64,000 nucleotides of DNA from Oligoflexia bacterium (GTDB lineage Bacteria; Bdellovibrionota; UBA1018). Each line of letters starts with the position of its first letter. Position 1 is the first letter of the stretch. The notes beneath the pieces are model-generated. The model was given only the letters and a program-made list of their open reading frames with translations, was not told the origin of the DNA and did no database searches. The DNA is taken from positions 17,696 through 81,695 of the forward strand of contig CAITVN010000121.1 of NCBI GenBank assembly GCA_903895855.1. The letters run 5' to 3'. The translations under genes were made by a program, and so were the position numbers. Of this stretch, positions 1 to 8,834 are shown in pieces.

Positions 1-1522
1 AGTAGGCGTTGACTTCCCAGGGCATCATTCCCCATTCGGTTTTGTCGACTGGATTTCCGATTTGAGAAAACAAACGTCGGTGTTCAAAACTCGCCAATTG
101 ATTGAGTTGATCGATGAGAGTGTCCTCGCTGGTAAAACGAATCGCGTCATAATTGCGAAAAGTGGTAGGTGCTCCCACTTTTCGGTCGAGAAGTGTGAGT
201 TTTTCAGTCGCAATATTTCTGGTGGCGTCGTCTAGCCATGAAAGTTGAGCGAGTTCTTGCTTGAATGTTTGAGTGATCAAGTCAATGTACTGGTTTGTTT
301 TTTCTTTGATGGCGGCGCCTTCAATGGTGCCCACGAAAGGTTCAATCAATGCGTATCCAAACTGGCCTTCGACTAATTTCGTGCATTGCTTCCATTTAGA
401 TTGTTCTTTCTTTTGCCCTTTTAAAGTCACCTGCCAAAAGTGCTGGTATTGCGCTTTAAATTTTGGACCCAAGTAAGGCATCTCTGACGAGACGAGGTTC
501 CACGCAAGGTAAATTCTCAGCTCTTTTGCTGAAAGCTTGCCCAACGACTCACTGAGGGCAGTGAAAAATTCAGGTTCGTCGACATTGAATTGAAGGGATT
601 GGGGAAGCTCAAGCTGTTTGAAATAAGACTTCCAATCAAAGTTCGGAGCCAGCTTTTCAAGTTTAGAAAAGTTAAACGGATGGTCAATTTTCTGTGGGTC
701 AAATGCGTCTTCAAGGTCGTAACTTGCAGTAGCAAGACCGGTTTCGATTGCTAAGATAGTTTTAGCTGAGCGTGAAGCATTTTTTGAAGTCTGCCCCAAC
801 AATTTAAATACAGCTTTTAAGTGGGCGAAGTAAGCCCTTCGAATACTCACAAAATGTTGGTCTTTACTGAGGTAGTATTCTTTATCGGGAAGCGAAACGC
901 CGCCCTGAGAAAGCGAGACTGCGACGTGAGTAGAGTCGTGTAGGCCAGCACCCGTGTAAATGCTAAAAAATGCTCCGTTGCCAGACTGATTGAGTTTCGC
1001 AATCAAGACTGACAAATCGGCGGGCGATTTGATCTGTTTCGACTCTTTGAGTTTGCCGTTGAGTTTTGACAGCACACGGTCGTGCTGGGTGTCGGCTTGA
1101 AGGCAAGATTGGTAGAGTGCTCCCAATTGTTTTGAATAGGTCGCTTTTTCTGGAAATTGGGCTGTCTGATAATGGGGAGAGAGTGGCCCCGATTGAGGCT
1201 TCAGCCCCGCATAGGCAGCCAAAAGGTGCTCAAAAAAGACATCGGTCTGGTCGTCGATGGCTGATCCGGCCCGGTACACTCCAGTTTTTTCAGTCGGAAT
1301 TTCTGTGTTTTTCAGCCAATTTCCGCAGCTAAACTGATAAAAATCATCACAAGGAGAAACTTGGTCTGAGATGGCTGATGGGTCGAGAATGAGTTGATCG
1401 CTAAATTCGGCAGAAGGTTCTGCAGCGTAAGTCAAAGGCATAAAGCCCAAAAGACTGAGTGAAAAGCCACCTGATACTAAGAAACTGATACTGACTGAAA
1501 AAGCGCGCGAGGTCTGTGACAC
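1..1522 (-). CDS. M13-family (neprilysin/PepO-like) metallopeptidase, N-terminal part, runs off left edge
   Basis: About 507 residues are open to the window edge. The GTG start at 1522 has AGGAGA nine bases upstream and is followed by a signal-peptide-like segment ending near TYAAEP, so the enzyme is probably exported. Seen: the M13 N-terminal hallmark SPCDDFYQFSCGNWLK about 60 residues in, and WGMMPWEVNAY at the edge, which in this family shortly precedes the HExxH zinc motif. The catalytic domain therefore lies outside the window and activity cannot be judged. Family knowledge: M13 enzymes are zinc endopeptidases cutting small peptides in the periplasm or outside the cell. It lies downstream of, and on the same strand as, the secreted hypothetical gene at 1940-3343, separated by a long inverted repeat. 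Confidence 0.9.
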   Translation of the reverse strand, partial: MSQTSRAFSVSISFLVSGGFSLSLLGFMPLTYAAEPSAEFSDQLILDPSAISDQVSPCDDFYQFSCGNWLKNTEIPTEKTGVYRAGSAIDDQTDVFFEHLLAAYAGLKPQSGPLSPHYQTAQFPEKATYSKQLGALYQSCLQADTQHDRVLSKLNGKLKESKQIKSPADLSVLIAKLNQSGNGAFFSIYTGAGLHDSTHVAVSLSQGGVSLPDKEYYLSKDQHFVSIRRAYFAHLKAVFKLLGQTSKNASRSAKTILAIETGLATASYDLEDAFDPQKIDHPFNFSKLEKLAPNFDWKSYFKQLELPQSLQFNVDEPEFFTALSESLGKLSAKELRIYLAWNLVSSEMPYLGPKFKAQYQHFWQVTLKGQKKEQSKWKQCTKLVEGQFGYALIEPFVGTIEGAAIKEKTNQYIDLITQTFKQELAQLSWLDDATRNIATEKLTLLDRKVGAPTTFRNYDAIRFTSEDTLIDQLNQLASFEHRRLFSQIGNPVDKTEWGMMPWEVNAY

Positions 1523-1800
1523 AGTGAGAGTTCTCCTAAAATTAAAATCGTTTGCCCCAGACTGGGAATGGGTAACATTGGCCCAATCCTGGTGTCAATG
1601 GGGTGATGAAAATACTGGTTAAGTTGCGGGCAGAGAGAATAAAAGGATAAGAGAAGACCCGAAGATGGAGGAAAAGTTCAGGTAAATTCTTAAAAGGGCG
1701 GTTCTTTTCCAATGCGATTACCAATTTCGCGTCTTATTGCAGCGTCTAATGTTTTTGGGGACTTAGTTATTTTTGCCATAAGTAAGTTGCCATCTTCTAG

Positions 1801-1965
1801 CCTCAACGCGGCAATACCAGGGGTAGTTTAATAGAGTCACTCAAGCTCACAATGACCCTCGCGCGGGCGCTGGATGCGCCGTTCCCGCGCGCGAGTACAC
1901 GAAGTACGGGGTCATTTGAGGGTGAGTGACTCTATAAAACTACCCCTGGTATTGCCGCGTTGAGG
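1801..1965. repeat. Long inverted-repeat element, copy 1
   Basis: A 165-base near-palindrome. The outer arm begins CTCAACGCGGCAATACCAGG and its complement ends at 1965. The centre is GC-rich with smaller hairpins (1859-1912). A second copy lies at 30092-30254. The arms differ between copies, but each copy's two arms match each other, and the asymmetric centre is in the opposite orientation. The stop codon of the gene at 1940-3343 lies inside the right arm. No transposase is present. It could be a non-autonomous mobile element, an intergenic REP-like repeat, or a strong terminator/RNA hairpin. Confidence 0.85.
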
Positions 1966-3343
1966 TTAATTTCAGTGTTTCGGCCTCTTGCCTGTCAATA
2001 CTTGATTGGAGGCCCTCAATCTTTTTCTGTGTTTCCTCAATTTTTTTCGCTTTTGCAGCTTTGTCCTGTTCTGTCCCAATTGAGCTAGATTTCTGTAATT
2101 CGGTCAGCAAACCTTTTTGGTAATTTAGTGTCGTTTGGTCAAAGCCTATCGCTATTCTCTGGTTGTTGATTTGCTCGTTTCTTGTTTGTCCTGCAGTGGG
2201 GTCAGATTGCGGAGGGGGTTGGGGAATAACTGTAGGCCCCCCCGCATTTGGAGGTGCAGTACTCTTTGGCGCCCCCAACGCCTGCGGAACCGCAAAATCG
2301 TACGCCTGATCTGCCGTCTTCTTAATTTGTTCAACGAGCAACCAGACAAACCCCGGATCAGTTTCGAAGATTTGGCGTTTTCTAAATTTTGGATAATAAT
2401 CGGGTTTTAGTTTCGCGGCCTCGCTCGGTATCTGTTGTGGCGGAGGTGGACCATCATTTTGTTGTTGTTGAATCTGGCGTCTAATGCCGTCAATGACGGT
2501 GGGTTCTTTAGCGGGCGTAGCTTGTCCTGGCGCCGCCGCGGGTGTCGCAGTTGGCGGCCTGGTGGCATCTTGTTGTTGACTAGATAATTGCGGCCCACTA
2601 CTCGGACCATCGCCGCCGCCACCCATCCCGCAGATTTTTCCGCCACTGGCTTTGTATTGCCAAACTCCCATGCCGAGCATTCCGGCACCGCCGAGCAACC
2701 CTCGGCCCACACCTTGCCCTCCCGCGCCGGCTGAAAAATCGCCACCATCGGTAATGGCTTCAACTAATATATGCCCAAGGCCGGCCGCGCACACGGCGCC
2801 CTCGCAAGCTGAAAGCATGGTGCTGACGTCGACTCCTAAACCTTTTCCGTCTTGGCCGGTATCTTTGTTGCCTTCAAACGAATCGGTAGCACCGGCCGCG
2901 CACGCATAACCACAAGTAGCGGCGGCTAGTGAGTCAATCACGATTAACCAGATTTGCCCGGTATTGCTTCGTTTGGTTGCCTTGATTGAGTCACAATGTG
3001 GGCGAATGTTTTCGTATTGAGAGAGGTAAGGTTTTTTGGCTCTTTCAGCTTCTTGAGCTTTGAGTTGCACTTCGCGAAGCTGGTCTTGAACGGCGTCAAT
3101 TCCTTGGCCACCTGAAACTATTTTTGGCTGTTGCGCAAGCTCGGTGCTGACTTTGTCGCAAATCTGATCGCATGACAGTGCCGCGGTTTGTGGCACCGAC
3201 TGCAGTGGGGTTTTTAACGTGGTACCGTTGGCAGCAGCAGTCGCCGTAGCGCCATCTAGTGCAAATGAACACGGCAAAACCCCAAGGCCGAGGGCAATGA
3301 TTTGTGAAATCCAGAGCTGATTCAGATAGAGAAGACGTTTCAC
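1940..3343 (-). CDS. Secreted hypothetical protein with Gly-rich, Pro/Gln-rich and coiled-coil regions
   Basis: 467 residues, no family recognised. The N-terminus has a basic start, a hydrophobic stretch and a likely cleavage site near CSFALDG, so it is probably exported. Residues about 50-110 are helical. Residues about 120-240 are Ala/Gly-rich, with small-residue hydrophobic stretches such as GLLGGAGMLGMG that could contact membrane. Residues about 245-400 are Pro/Gln-rich and probably disordered. The last 70 residues are charged and heptad-like, suggesting a coiled coil. The final codons and stop lie in the arm of the inverted repeat at 1801-1965, so the native C-terminus may have been replaced when the element arrived. 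Function unknown. Confidence 0.75.
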   Translation of the reverse strand: MKRLLYLNQLWISQIIALGLGVLPCSFALDGATATAAANGTTLKTPLQSVPQTAALSCDQICDKVSTELAQQPKIVSGGQGIDAVQDQLREVQLKAQEAERAKKPYLSQYENIRPHCDSIKATKRSNTGQIWLIVIDSLAAATCGYACAAGATDSFEGNKDTGQDGKGLGVDVSTMLSACEGAVCAAGLGHILVEAITDGGDFSAGAGGQGVGRGLLGGAGMLGMGVWQYKASGGKICGMGGGGDGPSSGPQLSSQQQDATRPPTATPAAAPGQATPAKEPTVIDGIRRQIQQQQNDGPPPPQQIPSEAAKLKPDYYPKFRKRQIFETDPGFVWLLVEQIKKTADQAYDFAVPQALGAPKSTAPPNAGGPTVIPQPPPQSDPTAGQTRNEQINNQRIAIGFDQTTLNYQKGLLTELQKSSSIGTEQDKAAKAKKIEETQKKIEGLQSSIDRQEAETLKLTSTRQYQG

Positions 3344-3462
3344 CAGTCATTTCATCGGTAGAGAATGGGGGGGGAGTTGAATTTTTTTGTTAAGGCAACA
3401 GGGAAGGCCTCTTCGAGGCAACAGCGAGGCGCAGTATAACAGCCGGTTACCAAAAGTACCTA

Positions 3463-3605
3463 CGGCGCCATAAGCGCAAGAGTTTAGTCATCTATTGGCA
3501 ACGGGGTGGGTGGGCCTCTTGCCTACTGTCGAATTTCGGACGTTGCGGGCGTGACGCAGCCAACGTTCAGAGGGGTAACGTCCGTAAATCGACGGTTGCG
3601 TGAAT
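3463..3605 (+). repeat. Diverged direct repeats (units B and A), left of the AlbA_2 gene
   Basis: Unit B (3463-3501, core GCCATAAGCGCAAG) recurs at 5412-5450 with 4 mismatches in 39. Unit A (3525-3584, begins ACTGTCGAATTTCGGA) recurs at 5279-5338 with about 7 mismatches in 60. Each unit A is followed by a hairpin built on AACGTCCG whose two stems differ in sequence. The order is B-A here and A-B on the right side, both in direct orientation. They bracket the gene at 3775-5145. Confidence 0.75.
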
Positions 3606-3670
3606 TAACACTGGCGCGAAGCTGATGGGCAGTGAATGAGGTGAGTTCAGCTGTGCGAACCTGAGCCCTG

Positions 3671-3757
3671 CCCTGCAACTACCCGGCCGCCGGGTGGCTT
3701 CCGGGTAGTTGCAGGGTTAGTAGTTACTTGCCGGGTTGACTTCCGGGTAGTTGCAGG
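3671..3757 (+). promoter_or_regulatory. Triple operator-like repeat upstream of the AlbA_2 gene
   Basis: The 15-16 base sequence CCGGGTAGTTGCAGGG occurs three times: inverted at 3671-3686, then direct at 3701-3716 and 3743-3757. The two direct copies start 42 bases apart, about four helical turns. The last copy ends 17 bases before the ATG at 3775. The first two form a 16-bp perfect stem. The position suits an operator for autoregulation by the winged-helix protein downstream; that role is inferred. Confidence 0.55.
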
Positions 3758-3774
3758 CTATTCTGTTTTCACAG

Positions 3775-5145
3775 ATGGTTAACGCTGAAAACATTGATGG
3801 GCAAAATGGGCACGAGGGGCAACTAGAGGGTAAAACTCTCGAGTTTAAGCGTGAAATACAGAAGCCTTTGCGGTTTCTTCAGTCGGTTTCGGCCTTTGCG
3901 AATACTGCGGGTGGCGTGATTTGGATTGGCATTGACGACAAGACCCATGCGCTGGTTGGGGTTAGTGATCCACTCAAAGAAGAAGAGCGATTGGCGAGTA
4001 TCATCAGTGATTCGATCGCGCCACTCTTGGTGCCGAACATTGAAATCGTGTCATCGGGATCGAAGAGTCTTCTGCGAGTCGAAGTATACCCGGGCCCCGC
4101 AAAGCCTTACCATATCAAGACTGAAGGCCCTGATCTTGGCAGCTACGTCAGGGTCGGATCAACAAACCGAAAAGCCGATCAAGAGTTGGTCTTAGAAATG
4201 CGGCGCTCTCAACGAGGTCTTTCATACGATGAATTGCCGTGCCCAGATGCGAGCGTGACCGATCTTGATGCAGCGCTGTTTGCGAGTCATTTAGAAAGCA
4301 AGCCTCAAGACTTAGTGACTGCTATGCAAAACCTCAAGCTTGTGGTCTCCGTCAAAGGACATTTTTTTCCATCAAATGGTGGCATGCTCTTATTTGCGAA
4401 AGATCGTGAGCGTTTTTTTCCGGATTCTCTTATTAAAATGGCGATTTTTAATGGCCTTGATAGGGCGAAGATGCGTGAGATCGTCGAGTTCAGGCAGCCT
4501 CCGATTGAGGCGATTGATCGACTGCTCACGTACGTTCATAATCAACTTCGGGTCGAATTTGATTTTTCAGAAAGTAAACGTAAGCCGCGTTTGCGCGTGC
4601 CTGCTGAGGCGCTTCGCGAGGCGGTGGTGAATTCGGTGGTCCACACTGATTACAGTAAAAGTGGAGAAAGTATTCGCGTCTCACTGTTCAGTGATCGCAT
4701 TGAAATCGAGAATCCAGGTCTGCTGGCTTTAGGGCTCACGATAGAAGACATTAAAACTGGAATTTCAAAGGCTCGTAACCGGGCGATTGCTCGCTATTTT
4801 GAAAGGGCAAAGCTCATCGAAAACTGGGGTAGCGGCATTCGACGCATGATCTCGGCATGTCAAGAGAGTGGGTTGAAAGAGCCGATGTTCGAAGAAATTG
4901 GTACCCGTTTTCGAGTGACTTTCTATTTTGAGAAATGTCAAAAGACACCATTGACTGTGGCCGAACAACGCATTTTAGCTCTTCTTTCAAAAAAACCATT
5001 AGGCACGAAAGACATTGCTCTAAAACTCGAGCTTTCAGAACGCACGGCGCGTACGGTTCTATCAAAGTTGGTTAAGAATGGTCTCATTACTCACTCTGGC
5101 AAAAGCAACTTAGATCCGACGAAAAAGTTTATGCGAGTGAAATGA
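3775..5145 (+). CDS. AlbA_2/Schlafen-type putative DNA-binding transcriptional regulator (COG2865-like)
   Basis: 456 residues from the ATG at 3775; a TTG at 3751 would fall inside an operator-like repeat and is less likely. Seen: an N-terminal AlbA_2 domain (LEGKTLEFKRE, then FANTAGGVIWIGIDD); a central C-terminal-helicase-like/HATPase_c_4 region with EALREAVVNSVVHTDYS and IEIENPG around residues 275-320; and a C-terminal winged helix (about 395-450, KDIALKLELSERTARTVLSKL). This order is typical of COG2865 proteins, described as predicted transcriptional regulators. The gene stands alone between diverged direct repeats, which suggests an acquired module or toxin/regulator island. Its target is unknown; autoregulation through the repeats at 3671-3757 is plausible. 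Confidence 0.85.
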   Translation: MVNAENIDGQNGHEGQLEGKTLEFKREIQKPLRFLQSVSAFANTAGGVIWIGIDDKTHALVGVSDPLKEEERLASIISDSIAPLLVPNIEIVSSGSKSLLRVEVYPGPAKPYHIKTEGPDLGSYVRVGSTNRKADQELVLEMRRSQRGLSYDELPCPDASVTDLDAALFASHLESKPQDLVTAMQNLKLVVSVKGHFFPSNGGMLLFAKDRERFFPDSLIKMAIFNGLDRAKMREIVEFRQPPIEAIDRLLTYVHNQLRVEFDFSESKRKPRLRVPAEALREAVVNSVVHTDYSKSGESIRVSLFSDRIEIENPGLLALGLTIEDIKTGISKARNRAIARYFERAKLIENWGSGIRRMISACQESGLKEPMFEEIGTRFRVTFYFEKCQKTPLTVAEQRILALLSKKPLGTKDIALKLELSERTARTVLSKLVKNGLITHSGKSNLDPTKKFMRVK

Positions 5146-5278
5146 CAGTGTGGCGCTTTTCAGTCCCTTCTCACACCAACCCAATTTCTTGGCAAAAGGC
5201 TCCAAAAGGCAAGACCTTGAAATTGGGCGAAATCACTCGACTGTGTGTTCCGAGGTGAACTTGGTACCACTTCTCGCA

Positions 5279-5450
5279 ACTGTCGAATTTCGGAGGTTGC
5301 GGCCGTGACGCGGCCAACGTTATAGGGGGTAACGTCCGCCCGCGGACGTTCGTCAGAACTAACGCCAACATCAGAATCAGAATCAGCGCCGGGCTTCCCG
5401 CTAACTGAGTGCGGTGCCATAAGCGCAAGGGTTCAGTCACCTATTGGCAA
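5279..5450 (+). repeat. Diverged direct repeats (units A and B), right of the AlbA_2 gene
   Basis: Unit A at 5279-5338 and unit B at 5412-5450 match the units at 3525-3584 and 3463-3501. Unit A contains the stem pair GTTGCGGCC / GCGGCCAAC and is followed by the perfect palindrome AACGTCCGCCCGCGGACGTT at 5331-5350. Unit B ends four bases before the end of the methyltransferase gene at 5455. The remainder of 5146-5454 holds no convincing gene. Confidence 0.7.
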
Positions 5451-5454
5451 AAAA

Positions 5455-6726
5455 TCAGTCAGCGGTCGAGAGCACCAAGCGCGCTACGCTTTCGACATGC
5501 ACGGTTTGTGCAAACAGATCGACAGCCCCGACACGCTCTACACGCCAGCCTTGTTTCGTGAATCGCGATAAATCTGAGGCCCACGAGTCGGGGTCACAGC
5601 CGACAGTCACGATCTCAGTAACCCCCAATTTTTTTAACGAATCAGAAATCGCGAGCACATCGCGGTCAAGGCCAGTACGTGGCGGATCAATGATCGCGAC
5701 ATGGCCACCGCCAGAACCTTTCGCCACTCGAGCTGCCTCTCTCAAAAGCCAAGGCTTCACAGGCGAGCGTACAAATTTCACGGCGGCCGCAAGGCCGCGA
5801 GGCACCGATGAATCGCCGCGATTATCGGGAGCTCCCACGTCAACGCAGAAAACCTTGCCAAATAATTCGAGCCCATCTTCGCCAGCAAAAAGCGCCGCAA
5901 AATTACCCTGGCCGCCAAAGAGATCGTACAGAATGCGCGAAAAATTGGCCGGGGCCGCGACGGTCACCGCTGGGCCACCTTCGGTGCCGGAGTCACCTCC
6001 GCGTTCAAACCCCGCACACACGTATTCTTTTACCAACCGCTGCAAAACCGCGTTTTGCTCATCGTTGACTTGGCGAAACCCAAACGCCGCGTGCCCTTGA
6101 TTCCAAGCCCTTCGTATTTCGCCAGACTCGGTGACTTCAACTTCAACTTTGTAAGGCTCGCTCAGGCTGCGCCCCTCTTCGCGAGTTGCCGACCACACCT
6201 GATTGATTTCTTTGCGCGCAATCTCGCATTGATCAACCGCTACGATTTCATGGCTTTGTGCCGCAAAAAATCCGAGCTGATCTTGAAATCCGCGAAGTTG
6301 TACTCGGTTTCGGTAATTCCAAGGGTTCAATGCGGGTCGCTCATCGAATTCGTTGACTCCAGTGAGGTCGACCCCCAGGCGCTTTAAGGCGTAGCGCACT
6401 CCGGCGACCTTGGTTTGAAATTGGCGTTCATAGCTCAAGTGTTGCCAGCTACACCCGCCACATTGGCCAAAAATCGGGCACCTTGGCGCCACCCTTTCGG
6501 TACTGGGTTCAACCAAGCGAACGAGTTTTCCTTGGCGGTATGACTTTGCGTCAGAGATGATCTCAATTTCGACTAAGTCGCCAGGCGCGGTGAAGGGCAC
6601 AAAAACGACTTTGCCGTCAGGTGAGTGGGCAATTCCTGCCCCTCCTCGTGAAAGGTCAGAAATTCTTGCCGTAAATCTTTGGGCAACGTTTGCCGATGGG
6701 TAAGTAGGTGGGGCAGAAGTATCCAC
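5455..6726 (-). CDS. 23S rRNA/tRNA (uracil-5-)-methyltransferase, RlmD/TrmA-like, with TRAM domain and Fe-S site
   Basis: SAM-dependent m5U RNA methyltransferase. Seen, in order: a TRAM domain (RISDLSRGGAGIAH ... FTAPGDLVEIEI), a 4Fe-4S-type cluster CPIFGQCGGCSWQH, a central RNA-binding region, a SAM-binding motif FGGQGNFA, IDPPRTGLD, and the catalytic Cys in TVGCDPDSWASDL. Family knowledge: RlmD and relatives methylate uracil C5 in 23S rRNA, with the cluster in the N-terminal region. Which uracil is modified cannot be read from the sequence. The open frame continues to a TTG at 6762 without a ribosome site; a GTG at 6726 seems about as likely, so the N-terminus is uncertain by about 12 residues. 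Confidence 0.88.
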   Translation of the reverse strand: MDTSAPPTYPSANVAQRFTARISDLSRGGAGIAHSPDGKVVFVPFTAPGDLVEIEIISDAKSYRQGKLVRLVEPSTERVAPRCPIFGQCGGCSWQHLSYERQFQTKVAGVRYALKRLGVDLTGVNEFDERPALNPWNYRNRVQLRGFQDQLGFFAAQSHEIVAVDQCEIARKEINQVWSATREEGRSLSEPYKVEVEVTESGEIRRAWNQGHAAFGFRQVNDEQNAVLQRLVKEYVCAGFERGGDSGTEGGPAVTVAAPANFSRILYDLFGGQGNFAALFAGEDGLELFGKVFCVDVGAPDNRGDSSVPRGLAAAVKFVRSPVKPWLLREAARVAKGSGGGHVAIIDPPRTGLDRDVLAISDSLKKLGVTEIVTVGCDPDSWASDLSRFTKQGWRVERVGAVDLFAQTVHVESVARLVLSTAD

Positions 6727-6811
6727 TTCTTCACGTATGAAGAAGCTCAAGGTGAAAGTCAATTTTTCACCGCTTCAGCTCAGCCGTTTTGTTTAACTCA
6801 AGGAGGATCTC

Positions 6812-6973
6812 ATGATTCAAGCTAAACTCATCGCCCCCATTCGTTCACCCCTCACCACTTGGACCGTCTATCGACGCCTCATTTCAGGCGAAGGCGGATT
6901 CACCCTCATGGTTCTGCTACCCATCGTGGTCTTTATGTATCTGGGAAGTGCTCTTCGTAGTTTTAACTTTTGA
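6812..6973 (+). CDS. Small single-span membrane peptide with a prepilin-like GFTL segment
   Basis: 53 codons starting ATG at 6812, with AAGGAGG centred about nine bases upstream, an unusually strong ribosome site. The peptide starts MIQAKLIAPIRSPL, has basic residues (VYRRLISGEG), then a hydrophobic segment starting at GGFTLMVLLPIVVFMYLG and ends SFNF. The G-F-T-L start of the hydrophobic segment resembles a type IV prepilin cleavage site, but the conserved Glu at mature position 5 is Val. It is more likely just a one-pass membrane peptide. It lies just upstream of lepA and may be in its transcript. Confidence 0.6.
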   Translation: MIQAKLIAPIRSPLTTWTVYRRLISGEGGFTLMVLLPIVVFMYLGSALRSFNF

Positions 6974-7020
6974 CTGGGTGGGGTGCCGTCTGCTAGCTTG
7001 CAGCAGAGCCTCCGCCAATC

Positions 7021-8817
7021 ATGTCAAAAAATATCAGAAACTTTTGTATTGTCGCACACATTGACCACGGTAAATCGACCCTGGCTGACCGTCTTCTTGA
7101 GAAAACCGGCACGGTAACTTCTCGTGAAATGGAAGCCCAGTTTCTCGATAACATGGATATCGAGCGTGAGCGCGGCATCACCATTAAGGCTCAGAGCGTC
7201 AGACTTAAGTATCGCTCAAAAGCTGGCGAAAATTACATTTTCAATCTGATTGATACTCCAGGGCACGTCGATTTTACCTACGAGGTGTCTCGTTCGCTCG
7301 CTGCTTGTGAGGGGGCGATTCTGGTTGTCGATGCCTCGCAGGGGGTTGAAGCCCAAACCTTGGCTAATGTGTTTTTGGCCCTAGATTTGAATCTAGAGGT
7401 ATTTCCGGCCGTTAATAAAATTGACCTTCCGCAAGCCGATCCTGAACGAGTTTTAAAAGAAGTCGATGAGATGATTGGTTTGGTTGACACCACCCGCGCA
7501 GTCATGTGCAGCGCGAAGACAGGTATCGGCATCGAAGACATTCTTGAGGCCGTAGTAAAGTATTTTCCGCCGCCAAAAGATTCTGACAACGAGCCTTTGC
7601 GCGCTCTGATTTTTGACAGTTGGTACGATAGCTATCAGGGTGTGATTGCGCTTTGCCGGGTGATTGACGGAACCCTTAAAAAGGGCTCCAAAATTAAATT
7701 GTATCATGTGGGCAAAGAATTCGAGATTCTGCGCCTTGGCGTTTTTTCACCGAAATTTACCGACGTTGATGTGCTTGCGAGTGGTGAAGTGGGTGCGGTT
7801 GTCTGTGGAATTCGCGATGTGCGCGACATGAAAGTCGGCGACACGATTCTCGATCCGATGAATCCAACCAAAGAGTCGCTGCCTGGTTTCAAAGAAGTGA
7901 AGCCAATGGTTTACAGCGGTATTTACCCGATTGATGCCGATGATTACGGTGATTTAAAAGAGTCATTAGAGAAACTGAGACTCAATGACAGCTCGCTATC
8001 GTGGGAACCCGAAACGTCAACCGCTCTTGGGTTTGGTTTTCGTTGCGGATTTTTGGGGCTACTACACATGGAGGTCGTTCAAGAGCGACTTGAGCGTGAG
8101 TACAATCTTAATCTGATTACGACGGCTCCTTCGGTGGTTTATCGAGTGATTAAAACCGATGGCGAGACGATTGTGGTCGATAATCCGGCCAAATTCCCGG
8201 ATGTCACGCAGATTGAAAAAATTGAAGAGCCCTACATTAATATCACACTTCACCTTCCGAACGAGTTTGTCGGCGGCGTGATGACGCTTTTGACTGAACG
8301 ACGTGGGCATCAGATCAAGATGGACTACGTGACCAGCGATCGGGTCACTCTTGTTTACCAGATGCCACTGAATGAAATGGTCTTCGATTTTTATGATCGC
8401 CTAAAGAGTATCACCAAAGGCTATGCGTCGATGGATTACGAGCTTTGTGATTACCGCGAATCAGACCTTGTGAAGCTTGATATTCTCTTGAATACCGAGC
8501 CTGTTGATGCCCTGTCTCTCATTATTCATCGCGCAAAAGCCGCGTACCGTGGTCGAGAACTCGTGAAGAAAATGAAAGAGATCATTCAGCGCCAGATGTT
8601 TGAAGTGATCATTCAAGCGGCTATTGGTAGCAAGATTGTTGCGCGTGAGACAGTTTCAGCCTACCGTAAGAACGTGACCGCCAAGTGTTACGGCGGAGAC
8701 ATTTCGCGAAAGAGAAAACTTCTTGAGAAGCAAAAAGAAGGTAAAAAGCGAATGAAGCAGATCGGAACCGTAGAGATTCCGCAGGAGGCGTTTTTAGCGG
8801 TTCTCAAAGTAGACTAA
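7021..8817 (+). CDS. lepA: Elongation factor 4 (LepA)
   Basis: 598 residues, the usual LepA length (about 600). Translational GTPase that remodels stalled or initiating ribosomes at the membrane/cytosol. Seen: G1 AHIDHGKST at residues 12-20, G2 [11 protein letters not shown]3 DTPGHVDF, G4 NKID, EF-G-like domains II, III and V, and the LepA-specific C-terminus ([19 protein letters not shown] ... KKRMKQIG). First gene of a close run with lepB, pyrB, pyrC and carA; lepA followed by lepB is a common bacterial arrangement. The ribosome site before the ATG is weak. Confidence 0.97.
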   Translation: MSKNIRNFCIVAHIDHGKSTLADRLLEKTGTVTSREMEAQFLDNMDIERERGITIKAQSVRLKYRSKAGENYIFNLIDTPGHVDFTYEVSRSLAACEGAILVVDASQGVEAQTLANVFLALDLNLEVFPAVNKIDLPQADPERVLKEVDEMIGLVDTTRAVMCSAKTGIGIEDILEAVVKYFPPPKDSDNEPLRALIFDSWYDSYQGVIALCRVIDGTLKKGSKIKLYHVGKEFEILRLGVFSPKFTDVDVLASGEVGAVVCGIRDVRDMKVGDTILDPMNPTKESLPGFKEVKPMVYSGIYPIDADDYGDLKESLEKLRLNDSSLSWEPETSTALGFGFRCGFLGLLHMEVVQERLEREYNLNLITTAPSVVYRVIKTDGETIVVDNPAKFPDVTQIEKIEEPYINITLHLPNEFVGGVMTLLTERRGHQIKMDYVTSDRVTLVYQMPLNEMVFDFYDRLKSITKGYASMDYELCDYRESDLVKLDILLNTEPVDALSLIIHRAKAAYRGRELVKKMKEIIQRQMFEVIIQAAIGSKIVARETVSAYRKNVTAKCYGGDISRKRKLLEKQKEGKKRMKQIGTVEIPQEAFLAVLKVD

Positions 8818-8834
8818 GGTTGAGTGGGACAAGA

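Noticed and set aside
1690..1779. 29-codon minus-strand frame between repeat and M13 gene
   Set aside because: No ribosome site and too short; it might be a displaced gene tail after the inverted repeat, but nothing supports it.
5444..6100. 218-codon plus-strand frame
   Set aside because: Antisense shadow of the RNA methyltransferase gene; composition is Ser/Pro/Arg-rich without any family features.
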